A DNA stretch of 36,804 nt from the NCBI GenBank assembly GCA_017500745.1, contig JAFVYE010000067.1, forward strand, positions 1-36,804, read 5' to 3'. This document shows positions 1-6,828 of this stretch, in pieces (the first letter of the stretch is position 1; every line of letters begins with the position of its first letter). Both the position numbers and the translations under genes were made by a program. Origin of the DNA: Clostridia bacterium (GTDB lineage Bacteria > Bacillota > Clostridia > Christensenellales > CAG-917). The notes beneath the pieces are model-generated. The model did not search any database. It saw only the letters and a program-made list of their open reading frames with translations, and was not told where the DNA came from.

Positions 1-103
1 ACTCGGACCCCCGTGTAATAGCGAACCTGTGAGCGTCCACTGCGGGAAGCAGTGTCGTACGGCGTTGCCGTGCACCATAGGTGCTGGGGTCCGTCACACC
101 GAC
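1..103 (+). ncRNA. Structured RNA, partial; possibly SRP RNA (4.5S-like)
   Basis: The segment can fold as a rod: GGACCCC near the left edge pairs with GGGGTCC at about 93-99, and three short hairpins lie between them. Read on the plus strand it shows SRP-like landmarks in the right order: GAACC, then GTCC, then GGGAAGCAG, then GTGC...AGG..TGCTGGGG, followed directly by a hairpin terminator. The canonical GGAA tetraloop of domain IV is not present where expected, because a 6-bp hairpin (CACTGC/GCAGTG) occupies that place. The identity is therefore only tentative. Because the molecule is nearly self-complementary, the minus strand (an Alu-domain reading of a large SRP RNA) is an alternative. 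SRP RNA genes near tRNA genes and the origin are common in Bacillota. Confidence 0.3.
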
Positions 104-106
104 AAA

Positions 107-134
107 ACAAAAAGCACTCCTTGTGGAGTGCTTT
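107..134 (-). terminator. Bidirectional hairpin terminator after tRNA-Asn
   Basis: A 10-bp stem (AAAGCACTCC / GGAGTGCTTT) with a TTGT loop. On the minus strand it is followed by a T-rich tail (TTTTTGTTTTG), so it ends the tRNA-Asn transcript. The plus-strand tail is shorter (TTTAT). Confidence 0.75.
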
Positions 135-135
135 A

Positions 136-211
136 TGGCGCCTGTTGAGGGACTCGGACCCCCGACACTGCGGTTAACAGCCGCATGCTCTACCGACTGA
201 GCTAAACAGGC
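136..211 (-). tRNA. tRNA-Asn (GTT)
   Basis: A complete 76-nt cloverleaf with encoded CCA. The acceptor stem is GCCTGTT/AACAGGC with discriminator G. The D arm contains AGCTCAGTCGGTAGAGC. The anticodon stem GCGG/CCGC carries the loop CTGTTAA (anticodon GTT). The T arm is GGGGG/CCCTC. The T loop reads TCCGAGT, which places C at position 55, where almost all tRNAs have T (pseudouridine 55). The terminator follows directly on the same strand. Confidence 0.93.
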
Positions 212-342
212 ATAAAATTTGTTTTGACTGACGTTTTCAAAACATCATTTGTGCTGAATGCTTGTTTATAATAATCTTATTATGCCCATTTGTCAACTGT
301 TTTTCAAAAACTTAATCAAATGGAAAAGATTTTGCTGGCATA

Positions 343-371
343 TTGAAACTTTGCGGTTGGTATTGTATAAT
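343..371 (+). promoter_or_regulatory. Sigma-A promoter of the GNAT gene
   Basis: TTGAAA (343-348), 17-bp spacer, TATAAT (366-371). The predicted start is about position 378, giving a 10-nt leader that consists almost entirely of the AAGGTGG ribosome binding site (379-385). Confidence 0.8.
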
Positions 372-387
372 CACAACAAGGTGGATT

Positions 388-939
388 ATGGAAATACGAA
401 AATATCAAGCAAAAGACAAAGAGAATTGCAGAAACGTGTGTCACAAAACAGCCACAGCACCAAAGTACGTCAACTCAAAACAACTTGTGTGCTTGCTTTA
501 CTGCGACTACTACGTGGACAAGGAACCAGACAATTGCTTTGTTGTGGCAGATGACAACGACAATGCCGTGGGATATATCCTTTGCGCAGAGGATCAAAAG
601 GCCTACGACAAGGGCGTGAAACCCTATCTTAAAGAGGCAAGAAAAATAGACTTTGTGGATGGTGTGATGCCCATCCTTGAAAGCATAGCTTTCAAAGGTC
701 TGTGCAAAAAATATCCCGCACACTTGCATATTGACATCTTGCCCGAAGGGCAAGGTCTTGGACACGGCTCAAAGCTCATAAAAGCCCTTGAAGAGCATCT
801 TAAAGCAAAGGGAATAAAAGGGGTTAGACTTGGCGTTGGAGGCGACAACACGGGCGCACATCGCTTCTATGAGCGCAACGGCTTCAAGCTGTTGAAAAAC
901 TTGGGCAATATGGGCAGAGTTTACGGCAAAGAGCTTTAA
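388..939 (+). CDS. GNAT-family N-acetyltransferase
   Basis: A 183-residue acetyltransferase of the GNAT superfamily; the acceptor substrate is unknown. The C-terminal half carries the acetyl-CoA binding region: a strand ending AHLHIDILPE, then QGLGHGSKLIKALEEHLKAKG (the Q/RxxGxG/A motif A is QGLGHG), then GVRLGVGGDNTGAHRFYERNGF, the typical motif B ending with FYExxGF. The ATG at 388 is chosen because it has AAGGTGG 3 nt upstream and lies just after a consensus promoter. An in-frame upstream start at 343 would overlap the -35 box. The gene is monocistronic and is closed by a strong hairpin. It is one of few plus-strand genes left of the origin. Confidence 0.9.
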   Translation: MEIRKYQAKDKENCRNVCHKTATAPKYVNSKQLVCLLYCDYYVDKEPDNCFVVADDNDNAVGYILCAEDQKAYDKGVKPYLKEARKIDFVDGVMPILESIAFKGLCKKYPAHLHIDILPEGQGLGHGSKLIKALEEHLKAKGIKGVRLGVGGDNTGAHRFYERNGFKLLKNLGNMGRVYGKEL

Positions 940-962
940 CGCAACAAATCACCAACAACACA

Positions 963-990
963 AAAGCACTCCGCTTGGAGTGCTTTTTTT
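963..990. terminator. Bidirectional terminator between convergent GNAT and mnmM
   Basis: A 10-bp stem AAAGCACTCC / GGAGTGCTTT with loop GCTT, followed by T7 on the plus strand. On the minus strand the stem is followed by TTTTGTG. The stop codon of the minus-strand methyltransferase lies in the T run. Confidence 0.85.
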
Positions 991-1537
991 AGAGCTTAAA
1001 TATAACCACAGGGATGGGCGGATCCTTCTTCCAATTGTGGAAATAGGTGACCAAAACCTGATAAAGCTTGTCATCCAAGGTTTTGAGCCAAGGAATGAGA
1101 GCATCCTTTTCCTCATATCCGCTGTCGCCACCATAATAGATGCTGACGCACATCACTCCTCCGCTCTTGAGAGCGTTGAGCCCCTTCATGATTGCTTCCT
1201 TGGTGGAATCAAAGTGAGTGTAGATGGAGTGATCGCCGTGAGGAAGATAGCCAAGGTTGAACACAACACAATCTGCCATGCCCTCCTCAACGTACTTGTC
1301 CATATTGGCGTGGCTGTCCAAGATGAGAGTTGCCCTTTTGCCTTCTTTGTCAAGAAGCTCCTTGGTGGAGTTGATTGCGCTCTCTTGTATGTCAAAAGCG
1401 ATGACCTTGCCCTCATCACCAACAACGTCACAAAGGAATGAGGTGTCGTAACCTCTGCCGGCTGTGGCGTCAATTGCCACTCCTCCTTTGCCAACGTATT
1501 TTTTGATCACTTCATGGACAATAAACAATGCGTTCAT
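989..1537 (-). CDS. mnmM: tRNA (mnm5s2U34) methyltransferase-like SAM enzyme, MnmM/YtqB family
   Basis: A 182-residue class I SAM-dependent methyltransferase. Motif I is VAIDATAGRGYDTSFLC (residues about 20-36). The acidic loop AFDIQ follows, then VVFNLGYLPHGDHSI, the NLGYLPGGD-type motif characteristic of the MnmM/YtqB family. Members of that family methylate the wobble uridine (nm5s2U to mnm5s2U) of certain tRNAs in Bacillota; the function here is inferred from the family. The start is the ATG at 1537: TTGGAG precedes it by 7 nt and overlaps the upstream gene's stop codon (5-nt gap). The longer in-frame start would extend back into that gene. It is probably co-transcribed with the small membrane protein. 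Confidence 0.82.
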   Translation of the reverse strand: MNALFIVHEVIKKYVGKGGVAIDATAGRGYDTSFLCDVVGDEGKVIAFDIQESAINSTKELLDKEGKRATLILDSHANMDKYVEEGMADCVVFNLGYLPHGDHSIYTHFDSTKEAIMKGLNALKSGGVMCVSIYYGGDSGYEEKDALIPWLKTLDDKLYQVLVTYFHNWKKDPPIPVVIFKL

Positions 1538-1541
1538 TTTT

Positions 1542-1826
1542 TTACTCCAAGTTTTTGAGTTCATCAAGCATCTTGTTCATCTTTTTCAATGCCCTAAAAT
1601 GAAGCACCGACACCGTGGTTCCAACGCCAATGCCAACTGCAAGGAGCACGGCACCAAGCACGTATCCCCCTATTGCAATGAGATATGCTCCAAGGGCTAT
1701 CATGGCAAGAGCTGCCAGCAACAACAATGCAGACATAATCCATTGCTTTTTGATGCGATCTTTGATGTTTAATTCAAGTTTTGCCTTGCGCTCGTATATG
1801 AGATTGTCAAATTCGTTTTGTTCCAT
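1542..1826 (-). CDS. Small two-helix membrane protein
   Basis: A 94-residue protein with a charged N-terminus rich in Lys/Glu (about 1-28), two adjacent hydrophobic helices (about residues 29-52 and 54-76) joined by a Gly-rich turn, and a cationic amphipathic tail (RALKKMNKMLDELKNLE). I do not recognise a named family. ATG 1826 is preceded by GGAGTG at good spacing, so it is preferred over the in-frame GTG 9 nt upstream. Its stop codon is 4 nt from the start of the methyltransferase gene, which indicates an operon. Confidence 0.7.
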   Translation of the reverse strand: MEQNEFDNLIYERKAKLELNIKDRIKKQWIMSALLLLAALAMIALGAYLIAIGGYVLGAVLLAVGIGVGTTVSVLHFRALKKMNKMLDELKNLE

Positions 1827-1939
1827 ATTGCCCACTCCAGCCCCTTGTCAACTTTGATTGTTTTGCAAAAAGAGCTGTTTTATCAATTATTTTTGAGTTT
1901 TAAAGTTTGTTTTCTGTCAAAATTGGCAACAATGCCATT

Positions 1940-2146
1940 ATGAGAGAAATTGGTGATTCAATACTGCTAACAAAGGAGCGTGTGCGCTCACTCAAGGATG
2001 TTCCTGTGGTTGTAAAGGTGGTGTCCGGCCGTGGCAAAAACTGCCTTGTGTCTGGCAAAATCACTGCGGTGTTCCCCTCCGTGTTTACCTTGACAACGGA
2101 CGCCGGCGAGATGAAAACCTTTTCATATAGCGACGTCCACAGCTGA
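1940..2146 (+). CDS. veg: Veg-like small protein
   Basis: A 68-residue protein resembling Veg, a small beta-rich protein highly expressed in Bacillus and linked there to biofilm control. The matching pattern is ILLTKERVRSLKDVPVVVKVVSGRGK followed by SGKITAVFPSVFTLTTDAGEMKTFSYSDV, where (T/F)PSVF and (Y)SYxDV are the conserved parts. No good ribosome binding site precedes ATG 1940. It was chosen because it gives the usual family length; an in-frame TTG at 1907 is the only longer option. Veg genes often lie near ispE in Bacillota, and ispE is 15 kb away here. The gene ends at a convergent terminator. Confidence 0.75.
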   Translation: MREIGDSILLTKERVRSLKDVPVVVKVVSGRGKNCLVSGKITAVFPSVFTLTTDAGEMKTFSYSDVHS

Positions 2147-2213
2147 GGCGTTTTGTTTTTGAACCCATCAAAAACGCCTTTGTGATGTTGCCATAAAAAC
2201 GGCAATTAATGAA

Positions 2214-2240
2214 AGTCCGTCTTGCGACGGACTCTTTTTT
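2214..2240 (+). terminator. Terminator between veg and the protease gene
   Basis: An 8-bp stem AGTCCGTC / GACGGACT with loop TTGC, then CTTTTTT on the plus strand. The stop of the convergent protease gene is inside the T run. A second, longer inverted repeat (GGCGTTTT...AAAACGCC, about 2148-2189) lies just upstream. Confidence 0.75.
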
Positions 2241-4080
2241 ATGCCTTTTGTGCCCTTTTCTTTTTTGAAACGAGTACTGCCGTGACAACAGCACCTGCCA
2301 CCAAAAGTGCTCCTACCCCGGTCACGCTTGCCCAAATTTCTGTTCTGAAAAATGCAGATTTGACCGTGAGTGTAAACACGTTTTCAACCATGCGATAGTC
2401 GCCGTACTGTGCCGTGATGACGTACTCGCCTCCCTTTGAAGGAGCAAAGCTGAAGGTCTTGCCTGCCCCTGCGTATTGTCCGTTGACGTACCACTTTGTT
2501 TCAACAAAAGGATCAAGTCCCTCTCCGTTTGAAAGCACAAACGAGAGCCCCTCTCCCACAAAGATTGTGCCCTCTTTGTCAAAGTTGCTCTCAATAGGGG
2601 TGACCTGCACTATACCTGCCACCGTGTCGTATGCCACGTATTTCAAGGTGTAGCGGAACCCTTGTTCAATGACGGTTTCGCCATTTGAATAGCTTGCCTT
2701 TATGACGTACGTTCCCTTGACGTCAGGGGTGTATGACACGGTCTTTCCTCTGCCTATTTCGGTGGTTTGGCCATTATATTCCTCAACCTCTCCCGTTTCC
2801 TTTCCGTCTTGATCAACAATGGGTTTTGTGAGGATCTCCGTCCTTGTCCAAACAATTTGGCTTTCAAGAGCGGGATTTACGTTGCCATAAGGAGTGAGAT
2901 CTGCAGAGAACGTGATTGCTCCGTTTTGTCCACGATAAATCACGGCTCCGCTTGACAAGTTTTTGTCGTTGTTGACTGTGATGCCGGTGGGTTCAAGATA
3001 GGTTTCTGAAATGGGATTGTTGACGGCGTCATACCCCTCAAACTTGGGCAAAGTGTAGTTGCCGTAGTTGATGTGGTTTTTAGTGGATGAGGTTGCCACG
3101 TGTCTTGCAATGATTGTGCCGTTGACTCCGCTCCCTGCGGTTTGCTCACGGAGAGCAACCACAGCGCTTACAAATGAAACGAAAGCCGTTGCTGCGCTGG
3201 TGCCGTCAATGGTTGTATACGAGTCGGTTGCGCCCTTTGCCGCGTAAATGTCGTCCGCAGGGGCTGTGACGTCATAATTGCCAAAGTTGCTGTTTTGGGT
3301 TTTTGCTCCGTTTTTGCCGTAGCCCATGACAGACAACACTCCGTCAAGAGATGCAGGATAGCCGGCTTTTGTGGCAGATGCATAGCCATCGTTGCCTGCT
3401 GCAGACACAATAACCGTGTTTGATGAGGTTGTGAGGAAAAGCCCTTGATGCTGGGTGTAGTGACTGCTGTTGTAGCCACAGATTGCAATGTTGGCAACGT
3501 CAATGCCAATTGAATCTCTTGTTCTGACAATAAAATTAAGCGCTTCTGCCACAGAGGCATCGGGGAATGCAAGAGTGTCATCTCTTGACGCCATGATGGG
3601 ATAAATCTTGATGTAGTCTTGTAGGCCAACCTCGTAGATGAGCATGGCAATGATGCTTGCCACGGCTGTGCCGTGAGTGTTGGTGGTGGTGTCGGCCACC
3701 TCTGCAAGTTGGCTTTCGGTGGGGTTTTTGACGTCACTTTCGCTTGATGCCACAAATGCGTTGTAGCCCTGCACCTTTCCGTCAACCTTGTAAAGCGTGC
3801 CTGTCTTTTGAAAGACCTCGTGGGTGTGATTGAGCCCTGTGTCAATGACTCCAATGACAACGGGGTTTGCTTTGTCAGCTCCTGCCACCCATTTGGAGAT
3901 GGACTCCTTCATTGCGCCTACGTTGAGATGGTTGGCACCCAAATACCAAAAGGTGTCGCTGTCAGAAGTATCCTTGCTTCCATATTGGGTTGCAACTGCA
4001 ACAGAGCTTGGCAAAAATGCCGTGACCAATATGGCAAGGACCAATGCGATTGTTAGGACTGAAATGATGCTACGTTTCAT
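2239..4080 (-). CDS. Subtilisin-like (S8) serine protease, secreted and C-terminally membrane-anchored
   Basis: 613 residues. The N-terminal signal peptide has a KR charge and a hydrophobic core to about residue 25. The catalytic triad is in S8 order: Asp80 in VIGVIDTGLNHTHE, His136 in NTHGTAVASI, Ser295 in DGTSAATAF, with the oxyanion Asn230 in SAAGNDG. After the catalytic domain (to about 345) come two Ig-like beta segments (about 360-580). A transmembrane helix and a KKKRAQKA tail end the protein, so it is probably tethered on the outer face of the membrane. The ATG at 4080 lies 14 nt after the gltX stop; no convincing ribosome binding site is seen, so the start is less certain. It is the last gene of the radC-gltX transcription unit. 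Confidence 0.9.
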   Translation of the reverse strand: MKRSIISVLTIALVLAILVTAFLPSSVAVATQYGSKDTSDSDTFWYLGANHLNVGAMKESISKWVAGADKANPVVIGVIDTGLNHTHEVFQKTGTLYKVDGKVQGYNAFVASSESDVKNPTESQLAEVADTTTNTHGTAVASIIAMLIYEVGLQDYIKIYPIMASRDDTLAFPDASVAEALNFIVRTRDSIGIDVANIAICGYNSSHYTQHQGLFLTTSSNTVIVSAAGNDGYASATKAGYPASLDGVLSVMGYGKNGAKTQNSNFGNYDVTAPADDIYAAKGATDSYTTIDGTSAATAFVSFVSAVVALREQTAGSGVNGTIIARHVATSSTKNHINYGNYTLPKFEGYDAVNNPISETYLEPTGITVNNDKNLSSGAVIYRGQNGAITFSADLTPYGNVNPALESQIVWTRTEILTKPIVDQDGKETGEVEEYNGQTTEIGRGKTVSYTPDVKGTYVIKASYSNGETVIEQGFRYTLKYVAYDTVAGIVQVTPIESNFDKEGTIFVGEGLSFVLSNGEGLDPFVETKWYVNGQYAGAGKTFSFAPSKGGEYVITAQYGDYRMVENVFTLTVKSAFFRTEIWASVTGVGALLVAGAVVTAVLVSKKKRAQKA

Positions 4081-4094
4081 AATCAATTTGAAAA

Positions 4095-5540
4095 TTATTG
4101 GGCTTCTCTGTTGAGATAATCAATGCTGAAAGCAAGACGGCGCATGCTTTCTTCTTTGCCAAGCACCACTGCCATTTCAACAGCGCCACCGGGGGTTGAG
4201 GGCTGACCTGTGAGTGCCACACGGACGCTGAACATAACTTGTCCACCCTTCATGCCGCCCGCTTCCGCAGAGGATTTCATACACTCTTTGAGTGCGTCCT
4301 CGGTCCAGTCGTCAAGGTTGCTCATTGCATCAAAAGCAACTTTAAGTGCTTGTTTTGCCACATTAAAGTCCACTTTCATCTTTTGATGCACGTACATATT
4401 GATGTCGTACTCGTCAAAGTCAACCAAGAAGTCAATCTTGTCGGGGATGTCAGAAAGCACGTCCACACGGGTTTGCATAAGACGGCTGATCTCGTAATCG
4501 TTGAACTTGCCACCTGCCTTGCTCTTCATGATATAGGGCAAGGAAACGGTGTAAAACTCCTCGGGAGTCATTGCCTTCAAGTACTCTCCGTTGAGCCAGC
4601 GCATCTTGGCTTCATCAAAGATTGCGGGGCTCTTTGAAAGGCCGTCAACGTCAAATTGCTCCACCATCTCATCAATGGTCATCTTCTCTTGGTTGGACTT
4701 TGGACACCAGCCGAGGAGAGCGATATAGTTGACAATTGCTTCGGGCAAATATCCCTTGGCAACAAAGTCCTCAAAGTTGGCATCGCCATATCTCTTTGAA
4801 AGCTTGCGCTGTGCATCCTTCATTATGGTTGTAAGGTGGATGTAGGTGGGGCGCTCCCAGCCAAATGCGTCATAAATCAAGTTGTACTTGGGGGTTGATG
4901 ACAAATACTCTATGCCACGCATAACGTGAGTGATGCCCATGAGATGATCGTCAACAACGTTGGCAAAGTTGTAGGTGGGAAGTCCGTCACTCTTGAGGAG
5001 AACGCCGTCCTCTATGTCCTCGCTGGCAACAGAAATCTCGCCAAAGACCAAGTCTGTGTATGATGACACAACGCCCTCGGGCACTTTTTGACGAATGACG
5101 TAGGGCTCGCCTGCTGCAACTCTTGCCTTTGCCTCTTCAAGAGGAATGTTGCGACAATGCTTGTCGTAGGTGTGTAGCCCGTTGTCGTCAACAATTGATT
5201 GAAGTCTTTCCTTGTCGCAGAAACAGTAATATGCTCCGCCAAGTTCAACCAACTTTTCGGCATATTCCTTGTAAAGTCCCATACGCTCGGTTTGGACGTA
5301 AGGGCCATAGCCACCGTCCTTGTCGGGGCCTTCATCGTAGCTCATGCCTGCAATTTTGAGGGTGCGATAGATTGCTTCAACTGCGCCTTCCACCTTTCTT
5401 TCTTGATCGGTGTCCTCAATGCGAAGGATAAAGGTTCCATTGTGCTTTCTTGCATACAAGTAGGTGTAAAGACCTGTGCGAAGGTTGCCGATGTGCATAA
5501 AGCCCGTGGGGGAGGGTGCAAATCTTGTTCTAACTGTCAT
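4095..5540 (-). CDS. gltX: Glutamyl-tRNA synthetase
   Basis: A 481-residue class I aminoacyl-tRNA synthetase that charges tRNA-Glu in the cytoplasm. The HIGH motif is FMHIGNLRTG (residues 14-23) and the KMSKS-type motif is KLSKR (246-250). A short Cys-containing zinc-region remnant (YCFCDKERL, near 105) is seen in place of the full four-ligand site. Length is typical of the family. ATG 5540 has AAGGAAA upstream. It is 12 nt downstream of radC on the same strand, so they are co-transcribed. Whether it also mischarges tRNA-Gln, as in many Bacillota, cannot be read from the motifs. Confidence 0.97.
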   Translation of the reverse strand: MTVRTRFAPSPTGFMHIGNLRTGLYTYLYARKHNGTFILRIEDTDQERKVEGAVEAIYRTLKIAGMSYDEGPDKDGGYGPYVQTERMGLYKEYAEKLVELGGAYYCFCDKERLQSIVDDNGLHTYDKHCRNIPLEEAKARVAAGEPYVIRQKVPEGVVSSYTDLVFGEISVASEDIEDGVLLKSDGLPTYNFANVVDDHLMGITHVMRGIEYLSSTPKYNLIYDAFGWERPTYIHLTTIMKDAQRKLSKRYGDANFEDFVAKGYLPEAIVNYIALLGWCPKSNQEKMTIDEMVEQFDVDGLSKSPAIFDEAKMRWLNGEYLKAMTPEEFYTVSLPYIMKSKAGGKFNDYEISRLMQTRVDVLSDIPDKIDFLVDFDEYDINMYVHQKMKVDFNVAKQALKVAFDAMSNLDDWTEDALKECMKSSAEAGGMKGGQVMFSVRVALTGQPSTPGGAVEMAVVLGKEESMRRLAFSIDYLNREAQ

Positions 5541-5552
5541 AATATTTCCTTG

Positions 5553-6233
5553 TTATTTTTGAGGGAGAATCCCGTTCTCCTCAAAAGAGTAGTATTTGTT
5601 TTCGCTGAAAATGAAGTGGTCCTGAAGCTTGACTCCAATTCCACTCAAAAGATAATAGATTTCTGACGTCACGGCCACGTCTTGGCCAGAGGGTGCAATG
5701 TCTCCGCTGGGATGATTGTGAGCAAGCAACACTCCGCAGGCCTTTGTACGAATGGCAAAGTCAACCATATCACGAACGGACACTCTCACCCCTTGACCTG
5801 TGCCTCTTGACAGCTTTTCAATGCGGATGAAGTTGTCCTTGGCATCCACAGCCGCCATATACACCACCTCTACGTCCTTGCCATAAAGTTGAGCACGCAT
5901 AAAGTCACGGGCCACTCCTCTGCCCTTCAAGCTGGTCTTTTCCTTGTTGGACTCAACCGAGTACACACGTAAAACCTCTGGAAGTGAGTTCAAAAACAAC
6001 GCTGCATTTCTGGTCATGCCCTTTACGGTCAGAAGTCGGTCAACGTCCGTGGATAGCACGTCAGAAAAGGTGCCAAAGCTGTTGATGAGCTCGTGAGCGA
6101 TCTCGTTTGTGTCCTTGCGTGGAATAAAGGCAAAAAGCAAGTACTCCAAAATCTCGTGAGGTTGGAGGGATTCAATGCCTGCCGTGAGGATTTTTTCACG
6201 GAGTCTATCTCTATGTCCGTCGTGAGTTGCCAT
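5553..6233 (-). CDS. radC: RadC family protein (JAB/MPN domain)
   Basis: 226 residues. The N-terminal region holds a helix-hairpin-helix-like segment (LLTVKGMTRNAALFLNSL, about 66-83). The C-terminal JAMM metalloprotease-like fold carries the metal motif HNHPSGDIAPSGQD, followed by the conserved ending LQDHFIFSENKYYSFEENG. RadC proteins are conserved in bacteria and associated with DNA metabolism, but their molecular function is unsettled. The start ATG overlaps the stop of the upstream gene (TAATG), which indicates translational coupling. Confidence 0.95.
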   Translation of the reverse strand: MATHDGHRDRLREKILTAGIESLQPHEILEYLLFAFIPRKDTNEIAHELINSFGTFSDVLSTDVDRLLTVKGMTRNAALFLNSLPEVLRVYSVESNKEKTSLKGRGVARDFMRAQLYGKDVEVVYMAAVDAKDNFIRIEKLSRGTGQGVRVSVRDMVDFAIRTKACGVLLAHNHPSGDIAPSGQDVAVTSEIYYLLSGIGVKLQDHFIFSENKYYSFEENGILPQK

Positions 6234-6658
6234 TACTTTTTGGTGATCTCTGCGTATTCTGTGAAGATTGCCATATCGTTGCGCATAAGGCGGACAAGAA
6301 CTCTTATTGCGTCCTCGCCGTCAATAAAGCCGTAGGTTTTGCCGATAATTTTCCAGAGAGCGTAGCAGTTGAGAAAGTCGTACCAAAAGTATGACTCGTC
6401 TTGCAGTTGGAATATTTCAAGGAAGTTGAAAGACTCGTACTTGCTACTGCGCTTCAAGATTTCAATGAGAGTGTTGACTTCCTCATTGTTGTCATAACGC
6501 TCGTGGATGAATTTGAGCATATACTTTTTGACGTCCTTTGAAAAAGTGACAACTCCTTGTTGGGCATTGGCAATGTCCTTGATGATGGGAGCGATATCGG
6601 GGTCCTTTTCATATTTTTTGAGGACCTTTTGACATGGGTAAGAAAATGCTGTGGTCAT
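6233..6658 (-). CDS. Conserved hypothetical protein upstream of radC
   Basis: A 141-residue, mostly helical, soluble protein of unknown family. The sequence is rich in aromatic residues (DESYFWYDFLNCYALWKIIGKTYGF) and has no signal peptide or membrane helix. Start ATG 6658 (MTTAFSYP) lies only about 3 nt after the predicted transcription start of a TTGCAA-17-TATAAT promoter and has no ribosome binding site, so it is predicted to be translated from an almost leaderless mRNA. A longer in-frame reading extends to 6742, but that start would be upstream of the promoter. Its stop overlaps radC's start. It heads the radC-gltX-protease unit. Confidence 0.7.
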   Translation of the reverse strand: MTTAFSYPCQKVLKKYEKDPDIAPIIKDIANAQQGVVTFSKDVKKYMLKFIHERYDNNEEVNTLIEILKRSSKYESFNFLEIFQLQDESYFWYDFLNCYALWKIIGKTYGFIDGEDAIRVLVRLMRNDMAIFTEYAEITKK

Positions 6659-6667
6659 AATACAAAT

Positions 6668-6696
6668 ATTATAAGACAAAAATCGTTTTATTGCAA
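6668..6696 (-). promoter_or_regulatory. Sigma-A promoter of the radC-gltX unit
   Basis: On the minus strand: TTGCAA (6696-6691), 17-bp spacer, TATAAT (6673-6668). The predicted start is near 6661, 3 nt before the ATG at 6658. Confidence 0.7.
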
Positions 6697-6721
6697 TATA
6701 AAAGTGCGCATGTGTGCGCAC
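6694..6721 (-). terminator. Terminator of the glycogen operon
   Basis: A 7-bp G+C-rich stem GTGCGCA/TGCGCAC (6704-6721), followed on the minus strand by TTTTATATT. It lies about 110 nt after the amylase stop and directly abuts the next unit's -35 box. A second A+T-rich hairpin (AAAATTTGC/GCAAATTTT) is found at about 6728-6746. Confidence 0.7.
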
Positions 6722-6828
6722 CTTGTGAAAATTTGCTTGCAAATTTTTTGCTTTCCTTGATTAAAACCCTTTCTAACCTGTGCTGACAACTTGTGTTGTC
6801 TACGCAAATCGTGCATCTAACCGTATGT

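Noticed and set aside
1..103. Partial tRNA with long variable arm on the minus strand
   Set aside because: A T-arm-like GGGGGTCCGAGT is present, but there is no D arm and the would-be anticodon loop (CTTCCCG) lacks a purine at position 37.
343..387. Longer N-terminus for the GNAT protein
   Set aside because: The region contains the -35/-10 promoter and the ribosome binding site for ATG 388.
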